Assembly: GCA_036873135.1 (NCBI GenBank) | Contig: JAPTYO010000008.1 | Location: 35,660,819 to 35,724,818 of the forward strand | Direction of reading: 5' to 3' | Origin: Clarkia xantiana subsp. parviflora | Taxonomy: Eukaryota; Streptophyta; Magnoliopsida; Myrtales; Onagraceae | Length of the DNA: 64,000 nucleotides | Shown: positions 54,044 through 64,000 of the stretch, piece by piece | How positions within the stretch are numbered: the stretch's first letter is position 1 | Layout: each line of letters begins with the position of its first letter | Notes under the pieces: generated by a model | Told to the model about the DNA's origin: nothing | The model's database searches: none | What the model saw: only the letters and a program-made list of their open reading frames with translations | Translations under genes and position numbers: made by a program

Positions 54044-55413
54044 ATGACGAGCAATCATCCTCCTCCTGATGGTGTCAACCTGCAGGAAAAGAAGAAAGGT
54101 CCAGGGCGCCCGAAGAAGACGCCTGCAAGGAGTCAGCACATCCCACAAGCTACCTCGACAGCTTCCTCAGTGCCCGCAAGACACGTGCCCCCAAAACAGC
54201 ACGAGCAAGGAGCACATAACCCAGTGCACAATACACCCCCTCCAGGGTTCGAGCACGAAGCGCACAGAAATCAACAATTCCCCCATGGGATGCCTGCTGA
54301 GGAGACACAACCTGGAAGAGGTGCACACCCAGCACCAACAGTTACTCCTGCTATGATGGCTGCACTTGAAGAGCTGTTAGATTTCAGAGAAATGCTAAGG
54401 AAACAAGGATTTGCACCACCTCCTCCCCTACCTCCACCAGTCAGGGGACATGCCATGCCAGCAGGGGCAGTGTCACACAACACTTCCCGCCAAAAGACTC
54501 CATTCCAAGGATTCAAACAGCATCCAGAAGAAGAATTCCAGTTCCAACAATCAATGAGTTCACCAAGGAAAGAAGCAGCGCGTTCATTCAATCCTTATGA
54601 AAGAACGCGGAGTTTGGAAGAATCATGGAGACAACCACCGCCTCCACACTCACAGCAATACTATAAGGAAAATTCCTACCAGGCAACCAGCCAGGAACAT
54701 GCTGGGATGTATCGCAACACTGGATGGAGAAGACCAGTGAACAATGATGACGTCCCAATCACGGGACTCACTGCAAAAGACCTGGAAGCAATATTAGAGA
54801 AAAAGATGAAGGAAGCCTAGTTGAAGGGCATGCATGCATTAGCTGAGAATGCATCTCAGCCCTTCGTAGACGAACTGGTATACATCCGTGTACCAGACTC
54901 GCTCTATGGAATAAAAATAGCAAGTACCGGGGAAAAGGCGACCCAATAGAGCATGTACAACAGCATGAAGCCTCTCTGCTGGGAAGAACCGACAACCCAC
55001 ACCATGTAGCCATAACGTTTCCCAAACTCTGGCAGGGATTGGAGTGAATTTAAAGGCTAAATTCATGCGGGAGTGTGACTTCTTGGCCCTATTTAAAGGC
55101 TAAATTCATTCAGCGTTATATAGGAGAGCGCACGCTCCTAAAAGGAGCAAACACATTGAATAGCGTCCAGCAACAGAACGACGAATCCTTAGCAGATTAC
55201 TATGTCCGCTTCAACCAGAACGTTGCTGACATCCAAGTAAACTTGACTGAAGGGGAGATAGTGCGCGCTTTTATAAACAATTTAGTTCGTAAAGGATACA
55301 CACTCGCTGAGAAGATTTCCAAACGACCTGCAGAAACACTTGATGAGTTAGCTTCAAGAGTAAATGAGTTTGTGGACCTGGAGAGATTCAGGGAGCAAAC
55401 AAAGCTAAAGTAA
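54044..55413 (+). pseudogene. Tat-4 gag (first gag domain)
   Basis: Starts MTSNHPPPDGVNLQ at 54044. The N-terminal part is Pro/Gln/His-rich with a basic PGRPKK patch near residue 20 and a helix EELLDFREMLRKQG. It stops at TAG 54818-54820, reads on with PFVDELVYIRVPDSLYG, and shifts frame twice between 54900 and 55075. The core reads KFIQRYIGERTLLKG, NDESLADYYVRFNQNV and GEIVRAFINNLV (55090-55290), the usual Retrotrans_gag pattern. A direct duplication of ATTTAAAGGCTAAATTCAT (about 55047 and 55091) lies in the damaged stretch. The gag particle protein would package element RNA, but this copy is broken. Confidence 0.82.
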
Positions 55414-55582
55414 GTGCCGCCCGAGCAAAAGAAAAAAAAAGCCAGCAAATCCTTAGCAAGGCAGCCAACAAAACATGCAGTGGCAACCACAGCCTAAAAG
55501 ACCATTTCAATTAGATTTCCTGAAGCCCAAGGAAATCAATCTTGCTTAATGCGTTCTTCTGAACGCACCACTATCTGTTATT

Positions 55583-56570
55583 TTGAAGGAAATGCAGGAA
55601 ACAAACATGTGGAAGGAGCCTGTCAACTTTCGAAAAGGTCCGTTGGGGAAGGAAGAGAACAAGTGGTGTGAAAATCACGAGGTTCCTGGCCACGAAACGG
55701 ACAAATGCGCGAGTCTCAGATTCCGCATCAACAATTTCATTCTGAAGGGAGAGTTAAAGCATTATGTTGACCAAAGTTATAATCGTCCAAAGAGAGCCAA
55801 TGCAGATTCATCTGGAATGGGCAAGGAAAAGAGAAGGTCAATGATAACCCGCCTCCGCCAAAGCGAGGCATAATCAATGTCATCCATGGAGGCCCAGCTG
55901 CTGGCGGTCACATGTCAAACCTAAGAGATGTTTATGCCTCGCCAGTGAAGACACTTCCTAAGTACGAGAAGCGACGTCAACCTGAAGAAGACGACGTCGT
56001 CATTCAATTCTCAAAAGAGGATATGAAACATATTGCCTATCCTCATGACGACGCTCTCGTCATCACAATGGACATTGATGGGTATGATGTAAAACGCATC
56101 TTGGTTGACGAAGGCAGCTCTGCTGACATTCTGCATATCAGAGTTCTCGAACAATTGGGAAAGATGGTAGTGGACCTTACTCCGGGATCTTTCACATTAG
56201 TCAGCTTTGCTGGTGCTGCAACAAGTCCCTTAGGAACAATCACATTTCCGGTCATTTTGGTGAAGGGTGGAAAACCCTTAGCGTCAATATCACCTTCGTG
56301 GTGGTGGAAGCTCTAGAAGCTTATAACGGAATCTTAGGGAGAACGATTATAAACCCTTACGTGATGGTTCCATCCACTGTTCACCAAAAGATGAAGTTCC
56401 CGATGAAAAACGGAATTGGGGAAGTATTGGGGGATCAGACGACAGCACGAAAGTGCTATGTTAAAACACTCAGGACCAGACAACATGTCACCATATCAAT
56501 GGTTGACACTTCTAAGAGGAGAAGGTTGGATATCGACCCAATGATGAAGAAGCAAAGGAACAAGTTTTAA
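55583..56570 (+). pseudogene. Tat-4 zinc finger and aspartic protease
   Basis: A CCHC-like finger reads WCENHEVPGHETDKCASLRF (about 55657-55716). INVIHGGPAAGG (about 55872-55908) is the Tat linker motif. The protease has DALVITMDIDGYDVKRILVD followed by EGSSADIL, so the loop reads DEG where DGG, DTG or DSG is expected. FAGAATSPLGTITFPV and, after a frame change near 56300, EALEAYNGILGRTIIN complete the domain. KMKFPMKNGIGEVLGDQ marks its end. In complete relatives reverse transcriptase follows; here the next recognisable domain is a second gag. Confidence 0.8.
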
Positions 56571-56584
56571 CACTTGTAAGTCCG

Positions 56585-57193
56585 CCTGAGAGAATCTGCT
56601 TCCCAGCATTGCAAAGCGTGTGGGACGTCAAGCAGGGTCAAAACGAGCCAATAATGAGCTACTTCAGGAGATTTGCCTACAACGCTGCTCTGGTTAGAGC
56701 AACAAAGGGAGACGTGATCAATGCATTCTTCTTGCACGTGAATGTTCCATCTTTCCTCCTTTTCGGAAAAGTACACGGATGGAAAACTACTGATACAATG
56801 GCAGACTTGAAAGACAAGATGGATGTCGCAGTGGCATGCGAAAGAAAGCTGGGATGGGGTACACCTCCCAGCCAGGAAAGGGAAGAACAAGCCGACAAGC
56901 AACCAAATGGAGGAACAAACATCAACCACAACTGCATCTTTACACCTTTGAACACATAGATCGAAAAGATATTTGTCAACCTCCTAGAGAACAAGCTTCC
57001 CTTACCACTCGAGCCAAAAATTGCTTTCCTTGGCAAGGATACTGAAGGATGGTGCAAATACCATAGAACGTGGGGGCACAGTACCAACAATTGCTTGTCT
57101 CTACGACTCGAAATTGAGGAGATTATCTCGTTGGGAGCACAGAAAAGCTATGTAGGACACAGCTACTCCACTACTCCATCAAGCCTACCATAA
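56585..57193 (+). pseudogene. Tat-4 second gag-like domain with its own zinc finger
   Basis: It lies where reverse transcriptase should be. It reads LQSVWDVKQGQNEPIMSYFR and GDVINAFFLHV, then DTMADLKDKMDVAVACE, which follows the order of a Retrotrans_gag core. One TAG at 56957-56959 interrupts it. In the same frame it continues to WCKYHRTWGHSTNNCLSL (about 57048-57101), a C-x2-H-x4-G-H-x4-C finger like that of the first gag, and stops at 57191-57193. Its residues differ clearly from the first gag, so it is not a recent tandem duplicate. It may have come by recombination with another Tat family. The alternative, a chance join of two decayed elements, is possible. Confidence 0.7.
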
Positions 57194-57794
57194 AGAAAAA
57201 AAATACTTCATCATTTTCATCATATCTATCCATGCTTATTTACTTTATGTATTTTTAGATTCATCATTACCTCAGTGTAATTTACGCTTAGTAGTCCTAA
57301 TACTTGATTGGAAGGAGAAATCGGTTGACACCTTCCTACAACTCATTGTATATACAACAAGAACCTAATGAAGTTAATCTACTCTCGTAGGTACATTACT
57401 GCATTATGCATACTACTTGGATTTACAACAAGTAGCAAACTAAGCGCTTATTACTCGCATCAACAAAGCAAGCTATTATGCTATATACAAACAATCGACT
57501 AAGTATAACGTCGACATATCTACCATCAAAACCAGCAATGAGTATATTAACACTCACTATCTATAACGAAGACTACTACAAATAGCGTCAACAACATATT
57601 ACATCTTGAGTTTAAATCCAAGATTTATCTACAAGTGACATGCTGCGACATCCTCCTTGCGAGGGCAACCCCCATGTTCACAACTAAAATGGCATGCTCT
57701 AAATCCCCTAGTTAGAGGCAAATCCTCATGTTCATAGCCATTCCCTGAGTTCAAAACAGGATGTGGCAATATTCAAAAGGACTGATCACCCCGT
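57194..57794. other. Tat-4 spacer after the second gag
   Basis: No coding signature. GCGACATCCTCCTTGCGAGGGC-like words near 57645 relate it to the 168-bp repeats of Tat-1. Confidence 0.5.
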
Positions 57795-58028
57795 CATGGC
57801 GGACGTCCTCTTATTAGACGATAACCCCATGCTACTACTACAAGTATGCTTCCCTATCGCGGGTCGATACATCATGGCCAACATCCTCTCTTTAGAGGGC
57901 AACCCCATACAACTACTACAAGTATGTTTCCCCATCGCGGGTTGATACATCATGGCGAACGTCCTCTTGTTAGATGACAATCCCATATTATTTTCAAAGT
58001 ATGCTTCCCCATCGCGGGCTGATACAAC
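57795..58028 (+). repeat. 78-bp tandem repeat, three units
   Basis: Units beginning CATGGC(G/C)(G/A)AC start at 57795, 57873 and 57951 and contain CTTCCCTATCGCGGG-type sequence. Confidence 0.9.
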
Positions 58029-58894
58029 GCTATCAGGAGCGTACCCTGTTTGAAAAACACAACAACCCTACAAGTCGAGTCTCGTAAAATGTTATCTTGC
58101 CCATGAGCATATAACGGAATAAAACACACCAAATTCAGCAAGTAGTGTCTTCCCACAACGTCGACTTGGAGTGAACCAAGAGACGGTAAAAATTGCAAGT
58201 CACTCCAAAGTGGTCTTGTACAACCCTTCGAGGACTAACCATGAAGAGGTGCAGTAGCATCGCAAAGTAAGTACGGGTCTAACCATGGAAAGCTTTGCAA
58301 CAACGTCACGCGGGGTGTGCCCAACTGACGGATAGAAAAACGCATAGTATAGTGCAAGTAGCGTCTTGTCACAAAGTCTCCTTAGAGTGGAACTAAGAGA
58401 CGGTATAAACTAAATTCTTGCCTCATCAAGACGACTCTACTACGTCCCAAGTACTAAGTGCCAAGTGCCCTCGTGCCAAGTGCCAACACCAAACGCATTG
58501 CCATCTTATGGTCTTGTATGTTACTATCTATAAACATAACAAGTACCCAGTGTACTCTCTACGCCATTCCTTGTAATCAAAACAAGATGGGCACTCATGA
58601 CACATAGCGACGCTCGTCCTATGGTTACAGCTACGGATGTCATATCCACTACAACAAGGAGATCAATCCTATCATGCAAGTCCAATATATAAGGACAACT
58701 ATGGTAACACGAGGTATGAAATACTACTAACAAGTTATCATGCATTTATATTGTCATCATGTCAGGTAAAGACGATAAAACCACAAGAAAGCAGAAAATA
58801 AACAAAGGTTCAAAGGTCAAGACCTGAAGTAACCTCAACCCTAAAATATGGGAAGCACAACCTACAAACAAAGAATTGGATACACTCTCGAAAG
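58029..58894. other. Tat-4 spacer homologous to the Tat-1 spacer
   Basis: ACCAAGAGACGGTAAAAA and AGTAGTGTCTTC-type units match Tat-1 at about 10330-10840. No gene is seen. The last part is the 3' flank of the antisense gene. Confidence 0.55.
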
Positions 58895-60689
58895 TTAATC
58901 TGATGTCACTGGCGAGATGTCGTCATCTCCAGCTCGCCCGGGGGCAATCTCCAAAGTCTCAGCAGAAGTAATAATGAGGTCCACATCGCCCTCATCATCA
59001 AACAACATGTCGAAATTGGCCTCCGCAACTGCCAAATGACGCAAGGCTTCAACGTGTCCAACAGCAAAATTAGCATAAGGACCCAACTTGTCAAAAGGGA
59101 AGTCGGGGGCAAGAAGACTCACCCTACGGACGTAATCTTCAGCAAACTCTCCCATCATCTTATTCGACTTCACCTTGACAGCAGCTTCAACGACACTAGC
59201 AAACTCAGGAGTAGTCGAGTATCCAGCAACTCCTGCCACCTTCCCCGCCTCAAAGCCTTCTTTGCGAGAAGCCTCCAACGCCACTTCATGTGCATCACCG
59301 TCCTCTGTGACCTTCTTCTCAAGAGCAACAATCTTAGCCTCAAGCTCAGCAGAACGAGCTCGATGAGAAGTGTAACGAGCCTCGAAGTCAGCTGCCTTCG
59401 AGCTAAGAATACGCGCTTTCTCCTTGGATTGAAAAAGCTCACGACTGACAACCCTGCACTTCTCAACCGCAGCCCAATTCTCGCTCACAAGCTCCATCAC
59501 AAAGACGACATGTTCACCATGTCGGCAATAGCCTAGAGATAACACAACAACAAGGCATAAAGGTGTCACAACGATACATGCATTCATACAAATAAAGAAA
59601 GGAGAAGATTAACACTCACAGGGGCAAAATGAGTCACGACGCCCTCAACGTAAGATTTCGCCTCTTCAATCAGTCGACGGCCGTGTATGTCGGTCGCCGG
59701 GAGGAACACACCTGTGCAATACGCGCACGCCCACCTCCAGAGTGCTAAATTTAGAATCCTTATCAAACCGAGGTCCACTAACAGCAAAGGGTGTCCATTC
59801 GTCCCCAGAAATGTCGCCCTCCAGAGGACGAATCAAGTCAGCACGGCCGAGTGCAGAGAGCGCTGAAAAGAAAGCAACCATAAATGAAGTAAACAAGCAA
59901 CATAACGCAAAAATAACAAAGGAAAGAAGCGCGTAATACATACCTCGCCGAGGGGTGGACTCCTCCGCGGGTCAATCCCTCGACCGGGGGGCAGAAGGCG
60001 CCTCTGTACGACCTGCCACTCCTTTCCCTTTGTCGCGGGAAAGAGTCTTTCAGGTCGCATCGACTTTAGTGCACTTAGGATCACTCGAGGCACCCGTCTC
60101 CGCGTCTAACCTCTTAACAGATTTGTTGGACCCAGGAGCTGGAACAACACGCTCAGTCAGAAGGGCGGAGCGATCTGCAAACAAAGACAAGTTAAGAGCG
60201 AACAACATGGAAGAATAGCAAAGACAAAATAAAATATCTTACTCATTGGCCCATTGCTACGGCCTTGTCTGGAAACCTTGGGTACACCAGGAACTGAAGA
60301 TGACGCATCCTTCCTAGCAGGAGCAAGGACGCAAGCAGGATCCGTTTGCAAAGACGAGCGCTTTCCATCAAACCAACCTACATCACAACATAATAAGAAG
60401 TTATAAATATTCGTAGCATACCGAATCCTCAGAAGAAAGTATATGAATCCCGGCATCAATCAGCTCTTGGTCCGAAACACGCGACAAACACTGATAAGTG
60501 CGTGCCTATTGACACTGATATATTTGCTTTAAGAATTTCTTGTCCGCTGAAGAAAGTTCGGAGAAAGCGAGGGCACGATAGCTTCTGTAACATCCACGGT
60601 ATCCCAGGTAGTGCGATCATCACATACGAAGAAATATTGATGACGCCATGGAGACCCGGAGCGATCAGCCTTCCCAGCAAGTCTGACAC
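58895..60689 (-). pseudogene. Tat-4 antisense gene (spliced, 5' end truncated)
   Basis: It reads leftward, opposite to gag. The first visible part, ADRSGSPWRHQYFFVCDD (about 60610-60665), matches Tat-1. GT-AG introns lie at 60175-60242, 59863-59943 and 59533-59619, with a shorter 44-bp candidate at 60378-60421; the first two and the short one match Tat-1 positions. Exons encode GRADLIRPLEGDISGDEWTP (about 59855-59795), then a coiled coil (FEARYTSHRARSAELEAKIV and following, about 59400-59310). After it come FAEDYVRRVSLLAPDFPFDK and an acidic C-terminus. A one-base frameshift lies near 59500. The Transposase_28-like N-terminal part seen in Tat-1 is lost at the right truncation. The function is unknown. 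Confidence 0.75.
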
Positions 60690-60700
60690 CCAATCCAGGT

Positions 60701-62497
60701 TTTCTTAATCGGACCGACCTAGATGGGTTGGGCTGGACCTAGGTAACTAAGTGAATCTAATCCGAACCGGTTTTGAGTGATGAACCAAACTGCTATCTTA
60801 TTTTATTGAACCGTCTCAGACCAAATCGAATCATTAAAATTGGATCGACCCGAACTGGATTTTAATTTGGACCGAACCAACTTTTAAAATTTTCGGAAAT
60901 TTTAAAATGTTCAATAAAATAGGATGTCAAATTTTAAATCAAATTTTTTTTCAAACTTTAAAATTAACCTAAACAGTGCTCTTAGGGTTTGTGTTTTTAC
61001 ACGTTTTCGGTTAAAACCCTAATGCCTAGTTACGATTATGGGGATGGATCTCAGAAATGCATGTTTTAGGGACTGGATTAAAATTAGAGGCCTGAATTGC
61101 AATTGTTTACTTTCTGCAACATATATTTGATATAATTAGAATTGTCGTGTTGACTTAGTCAAGCTAGCTGGATATTATATTGCGAGCATTGAGCTCTGGG
61201 ATTTAAATATATGGTTTGTGCAAGAGGATAGACATGCTGTGATGGTTGGAATTGCCTAGGATCCATGTCTAGAAATTTGCATGTTTGATTGTAAGCATGA
61301 ATTGCAAATCAGCCCCTAATATTTTAGAATTGTTTATAACGAAAATCTAGTAGCCAATTATGCATGTTTATGAAAGTTCCATGTATGACACGTATGCTAG
61401 GATGTTGAGGATGTAATGGCATGTGATAGTTTACTTAATAGTAGAATTATATATGCTAGCATGAATTCCTCGGAACATTAGACGCATGACGTGTATGCAT
61501 GATGTTTGGTTTGGCTGATTTTATGGCATAATGTGATAATTTGCTATGTGTAGTAGAATTATATATGCATGTGTAAAATTGTCGGAAATTTTCAAAATAC
61601 AAAAGGGCCTTGGGAAAGCCAAGATCGGGTATACATATTTTTCAAAATATTCTCGTTCAGGTAATTTGCAAAATAATAACCGTTTTCAAAAGACTGATCT
61701 ATTAGTTTGAACACGACGGTAATGTGAACTCTTTCACGGACCCCCTTCCCTCAGTTTACTGGCGGATGGTTTGGTCTAGATGACTGAAGAATCACTATTT
61801 GTCGTATTCCATCTTAATAGATAATCTGACGTTTGCAATTCTTTTTCAAAACGTTATTGTCTTCCAGATTTGCGTAATCATCAATGTGTGAGTTGGCTGA
61901 ATTAGTGCGATTCGATATTACTCGCAATGAATAAAATTGGAGTGTATGTTGAACTCTCTACTACGATTTCGAAAAGTAGGGAGGACAACTACGGATGAAT
62001 ATAGTAATATGTATGATTTTGACAATGAGAAATGAATGTGAAAATTTGTTTCCCCATGAATTAGAGTAGGTTCTTTGATGATCTGAACGCATATATGGTG
62101 ATACATTCGACCTTGGTAAAAAGGGGTTGAAAAAGACTTGAATTGAAACCAGACAATGTTACAGCTTAGCATCCCTTCGCATCCGTCTCGGTGGAAGCAA
62201 GGATGCAAACGCTAGAAATGTTTCAGTTGAATGTGATAGTCTTCTCTCTTTTCATGGATGTTGGCGTAAAACCCGCATCGGATCTTAAGGATGAAAGGTC
62301 AACATGGAAAGGATGTATATGGTTGTCTGATATTGACAGGACTCAATAACCTTGAGACTAATCAAGTACAGTAACCACAGCAGTGAAAGGGAGACCTTAG
62401 CTGCTCACCATAGTGAGTTCGAAAGAAGTGAAACATGATCCGCATAACAAGAAGAGAACTGGACCGAATAGGTCCTATACGATAATCCGGTGGATTA
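60701..62497 (+). mobile_element. CopX-3: third CopX copy, leader and gag region only
   Basis: It aligns with CopX-1 (39780-40404 plus 48769-50000). The ACCGAA-rich leader (60705-60900) leads to GTGATGGTTGGAATTGCCTAGG (about 61241-61262), the uninterrupted form of the CopX-2 insertion site. GGGAAAGCCAAGATCGGG lies near 61612. Its LTR and primer site are missing at the left junction with Tat-4, and CopY-2 interrupts it on the right. No coding sequence is readable. Confidence 0.72.
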
Positions 62498-62731
62498 TAT
62501 AGGATACTATGTTTGCACACTATGTTTGCACAATACTTGTTGTGCCTGCACAATGCTTGTGTGTGCTTACACAATGCTTGTGCCTTGGTTGTGTTTTACT
62601 CCTTTCCTATGTACGTAGCTAACTCATTATATATAGTTAGTAAGATCATATTGTACAAACTGATTTTGAGTTCTATGAATACAATCATACATTCCTACTC
62701 TAAATCCTCTCAAGAACACAAGAAGCTATTA
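62498..62731 (+). repeat. CopY-2 5' LTR
   Basis: 234 bp with the same TATAGG start as CopY-1. Its end reads CTATTA where CopY-1 has CTTATA. Confidence 0.85.
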
Positions 62732-62743
62732 TGGTATCAGAGC
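62732..62743 (+). promoter_or_regulatory. CopY-2 primer-binding site
   Basis: TGGTATCAGAGC directly follows the LTR. Confidence 0.9.
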
Positions 62744-63302
62744 CACGATGAGGCTTACTTGACGACCAAGCTTGCTATGGATCTTGGATTTGCAGCTTTG
62801 GATCTTCATTCTGAGCTTCGACTTCGCTTCTATTCTTGATTAAGACTTCTTGTAAGTGTTCTTGGATTGAGATCTGCTCGTTTTTCAGCTCAATTGGATC
62901 AGATTGCTCCGTTGTTCTGTTCTTGCTGGTTCGTTTCTTTGATCGCAAGCTAGCATTGATTACGTGTTGAATCTGGTTTCCTACTGCATTAAGATTGAGG
63001 ATTTCTTCAAATTGAATCAGTTGCGATACTTTCTGTGATGATGCGACATTGTTTGCTGTTACGAATCGTTGCGTAGCTGCAATTTCAGTTCTAAGCTCAG
63101 TTTTGCCTGCGATTCTGGATTTCGTTGTGTTGCTTCCTTTACGCGTGGTTATGGCTACGAATATGGATTAGATGTTGCTGCATTGATCTGATTCTGTCAT
63201 TGGATAGCTGATTCAATCGTGTTTTGGCTGTAGATTAGAGGATTTCTGCTTTACTGGTGATTTACTTAGTACAATGCCATTATTGTGACTTTTTCTGGCA
63301 TT
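62744..63302 (+). other. CopY-2 5' leader
   Basis: Non-coding, homologous to 34341-34876, with one extra short stretch near 63245. Confidence 0.6.
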
Positions 63303-64000
63303 ATGGCTGGAAAAACCATTGAGGATCCATTGTATCTTCATCCATCGGACACCACTGGCTTGATGTTGATTCCTTTTCAACTTCATGGCTCAACCAACTA
63401 CCATGCTTGGAGCACTGCCATGATGGAAGGTCTCTTGGTCAAGAACAAACTTGGCTTCATTGATGGGACTTTTGCTAGAATGGATGTTCCTGTGGGACAA
63501 AGGCTTAGGTGGGACAGGGCAAACGCAATTGTGAAAGCTTGGTTAAGAAACACAGTTGCTAAGGAGCTTGTGAATGGCTTGGTTTACAACTCCACTGCTC
63601 AGTCCATTTAGAGTGATCTCAAGGACATGTTTGATAAGGTTGATGGAACTCAAATCTTCCAATTGACCAGGGAGATTTATCAAACATCTCAAGGTGTTAT
63701 GTCCATCACTGAGTACTTTGCTAAAATGAAGCAATTATGGGATGCTCTAAATTCCATTGATGATATGTTTTTGGAGTGCCCAGCTGACTTGAAGATTGTT
63801 AATGACCACAAGGAGAAGCAAAAGTTGATTGCTTTCCTTTTGGGACTTAATGACTCCTTTGCACATGTGAGGAGTAGTCTTTTGATGAAGCCTCTTCCTT
63901 ATCTATGTGTGGAATTTTCAGTGCTTGTGCAAGAAGAGAGTCAGAGGGCAATTTCTGAATCCATTGTGATGTTGGGGAGTCCACTGGTTTGTATTCCATG
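63303..64000 (+). pseudogene. CopY-2 gag, N-terminal part, broken
   Basis: Starts at ATG 63303 (MAGKTIEDPLYLH) and follows CopY-1 gag closely (FQLHGSTNYHAWSTAMMEGL). TAG at 63609-63611 replaces a Trp codon of CopY-1. The frame continues (SDLKDMFDKVDGTQIFQLTR) with an in-frame 3-base loss near 63888 and a one-base loss near 63965. The rest is outside the window. The lesions differ from those of CopY-1, so the two copies decayed independently. Confidence 0.88.

Larger units (their letters stand above)
53389..60700 (+). mobile_element. Tat-4: Tat-lineage element without reverse transcriptase or integrase, 3' end lost
   Basis: The 5' LTR (53389-53992) starts TAATGGATATTCGCCC, one change from the TG start of Tat-1, and ends GAAGAAACA. 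A primer site follows at 53993. The interior has gag, protease, a second gag-like domain, tandem-repeat spacer and a spliced antisense gene. The 3' LTR is missing: the sequence changes to CopX-3 leader near 60700. Layout and spacer sequence are closest to Tat-1. Confidence 0.85.
62498..64000 (+). mobile_element. CopY-2: second CopY copy, running off the window
   Basis: The LTR at 62498-62731 starts TATAGGATACTATG, and the primer site TGGTATCAGAGC follows at 62732-62743. The leader and gag are close to CopY-1. The insertion point lies in CopX-3, with GATTA just before it. The right part is outside the window. Confidence 0.9.

Overview
This is nuclear DNA of a flowering plant, probably a eudicot, from a repeat-rich block such as pericentromeric heterochromatin. 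The evidence is one split R2R3-MYB gene, plant LINE, Ty1/copia and Ty3/gypsy (Tat-lineage) proteins, LTR primer sites that begin TGGTATC or TGGCGCC, and a Mutator-type element. Only the MYB gene (2658-3835) looks like an ordinary host gene, and its 3' part is frameshifted. Nearly everything else is nested retrotransposons.

Left part (1-21.6 kb). A decayed LINE (1-1912) is followed by the MYB gene and a non-autonomous Mutator-like foldback element (MULE-1, 4472-5272, 9-bp target duplication). Next is an old minus-strand gypsy element (Gyp-1, 5758-18507) that was split by two Tat-lineage insertions. Tat-0 (6694-7980) is two LTRs with only 31 bp between them. Tat-1 (8434-16049) has lost gag, reverse transcriptase and integrase but keeps a protease remnant and an antisense gene. 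Gyp-1's right LTR is cut by Tat-2 (18508 to about 20454), whose LTR carries a row of five hairpins. A lone copia-type LTR lies at 20455-21109.

Centre (21.6-53.4 kb). An old plus-strand copia element, CopX-1, was split in turn by Tat-3 (22711-33954, complete, duplication GGGCT), by CopY-1 (34083-39462, a 5.4-kb copia with TATA-type LTR ends) and by CopX-2 (40405-48763, minus strand), which belongs to CopX-1's own family. Degenerate CopX-1 pol follows at about 51480-52903.

Right part (53.4-64 kb). Tat-4 (53389 to about 60700) carries gag, protease, a second gag-like domain and an antisense gene, but no reverse transcriptase or integrase. Its 3' end is missing. It abuts CopX-3, another copia copy, which is interrupted by CopY-2 (62498 to the window end), a sibling of CopY-1.

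Recurring theme. Three Tat elements (Tat-1, Tat-3, Tat-4) carry an antisense gene between the pol position and the 3' LTR. In Tat-1 and Tat-4 the introns sit at matching places. In Tat-1 and Tat-3 a TATA box lies just inside the polypurine tract. LTRs of five different Tat families share a leader module: a TTAAGCATCGGAG-like motif, then a C-rich tract, then a TTTTGCAGG-like motif. Antisense genes are known in the Tat lineage; their retention in copies that lost pol is the most biologically suggestive pattern here. Every coding region in the elements has at least one visible lesion, so none appears autonomous as read.
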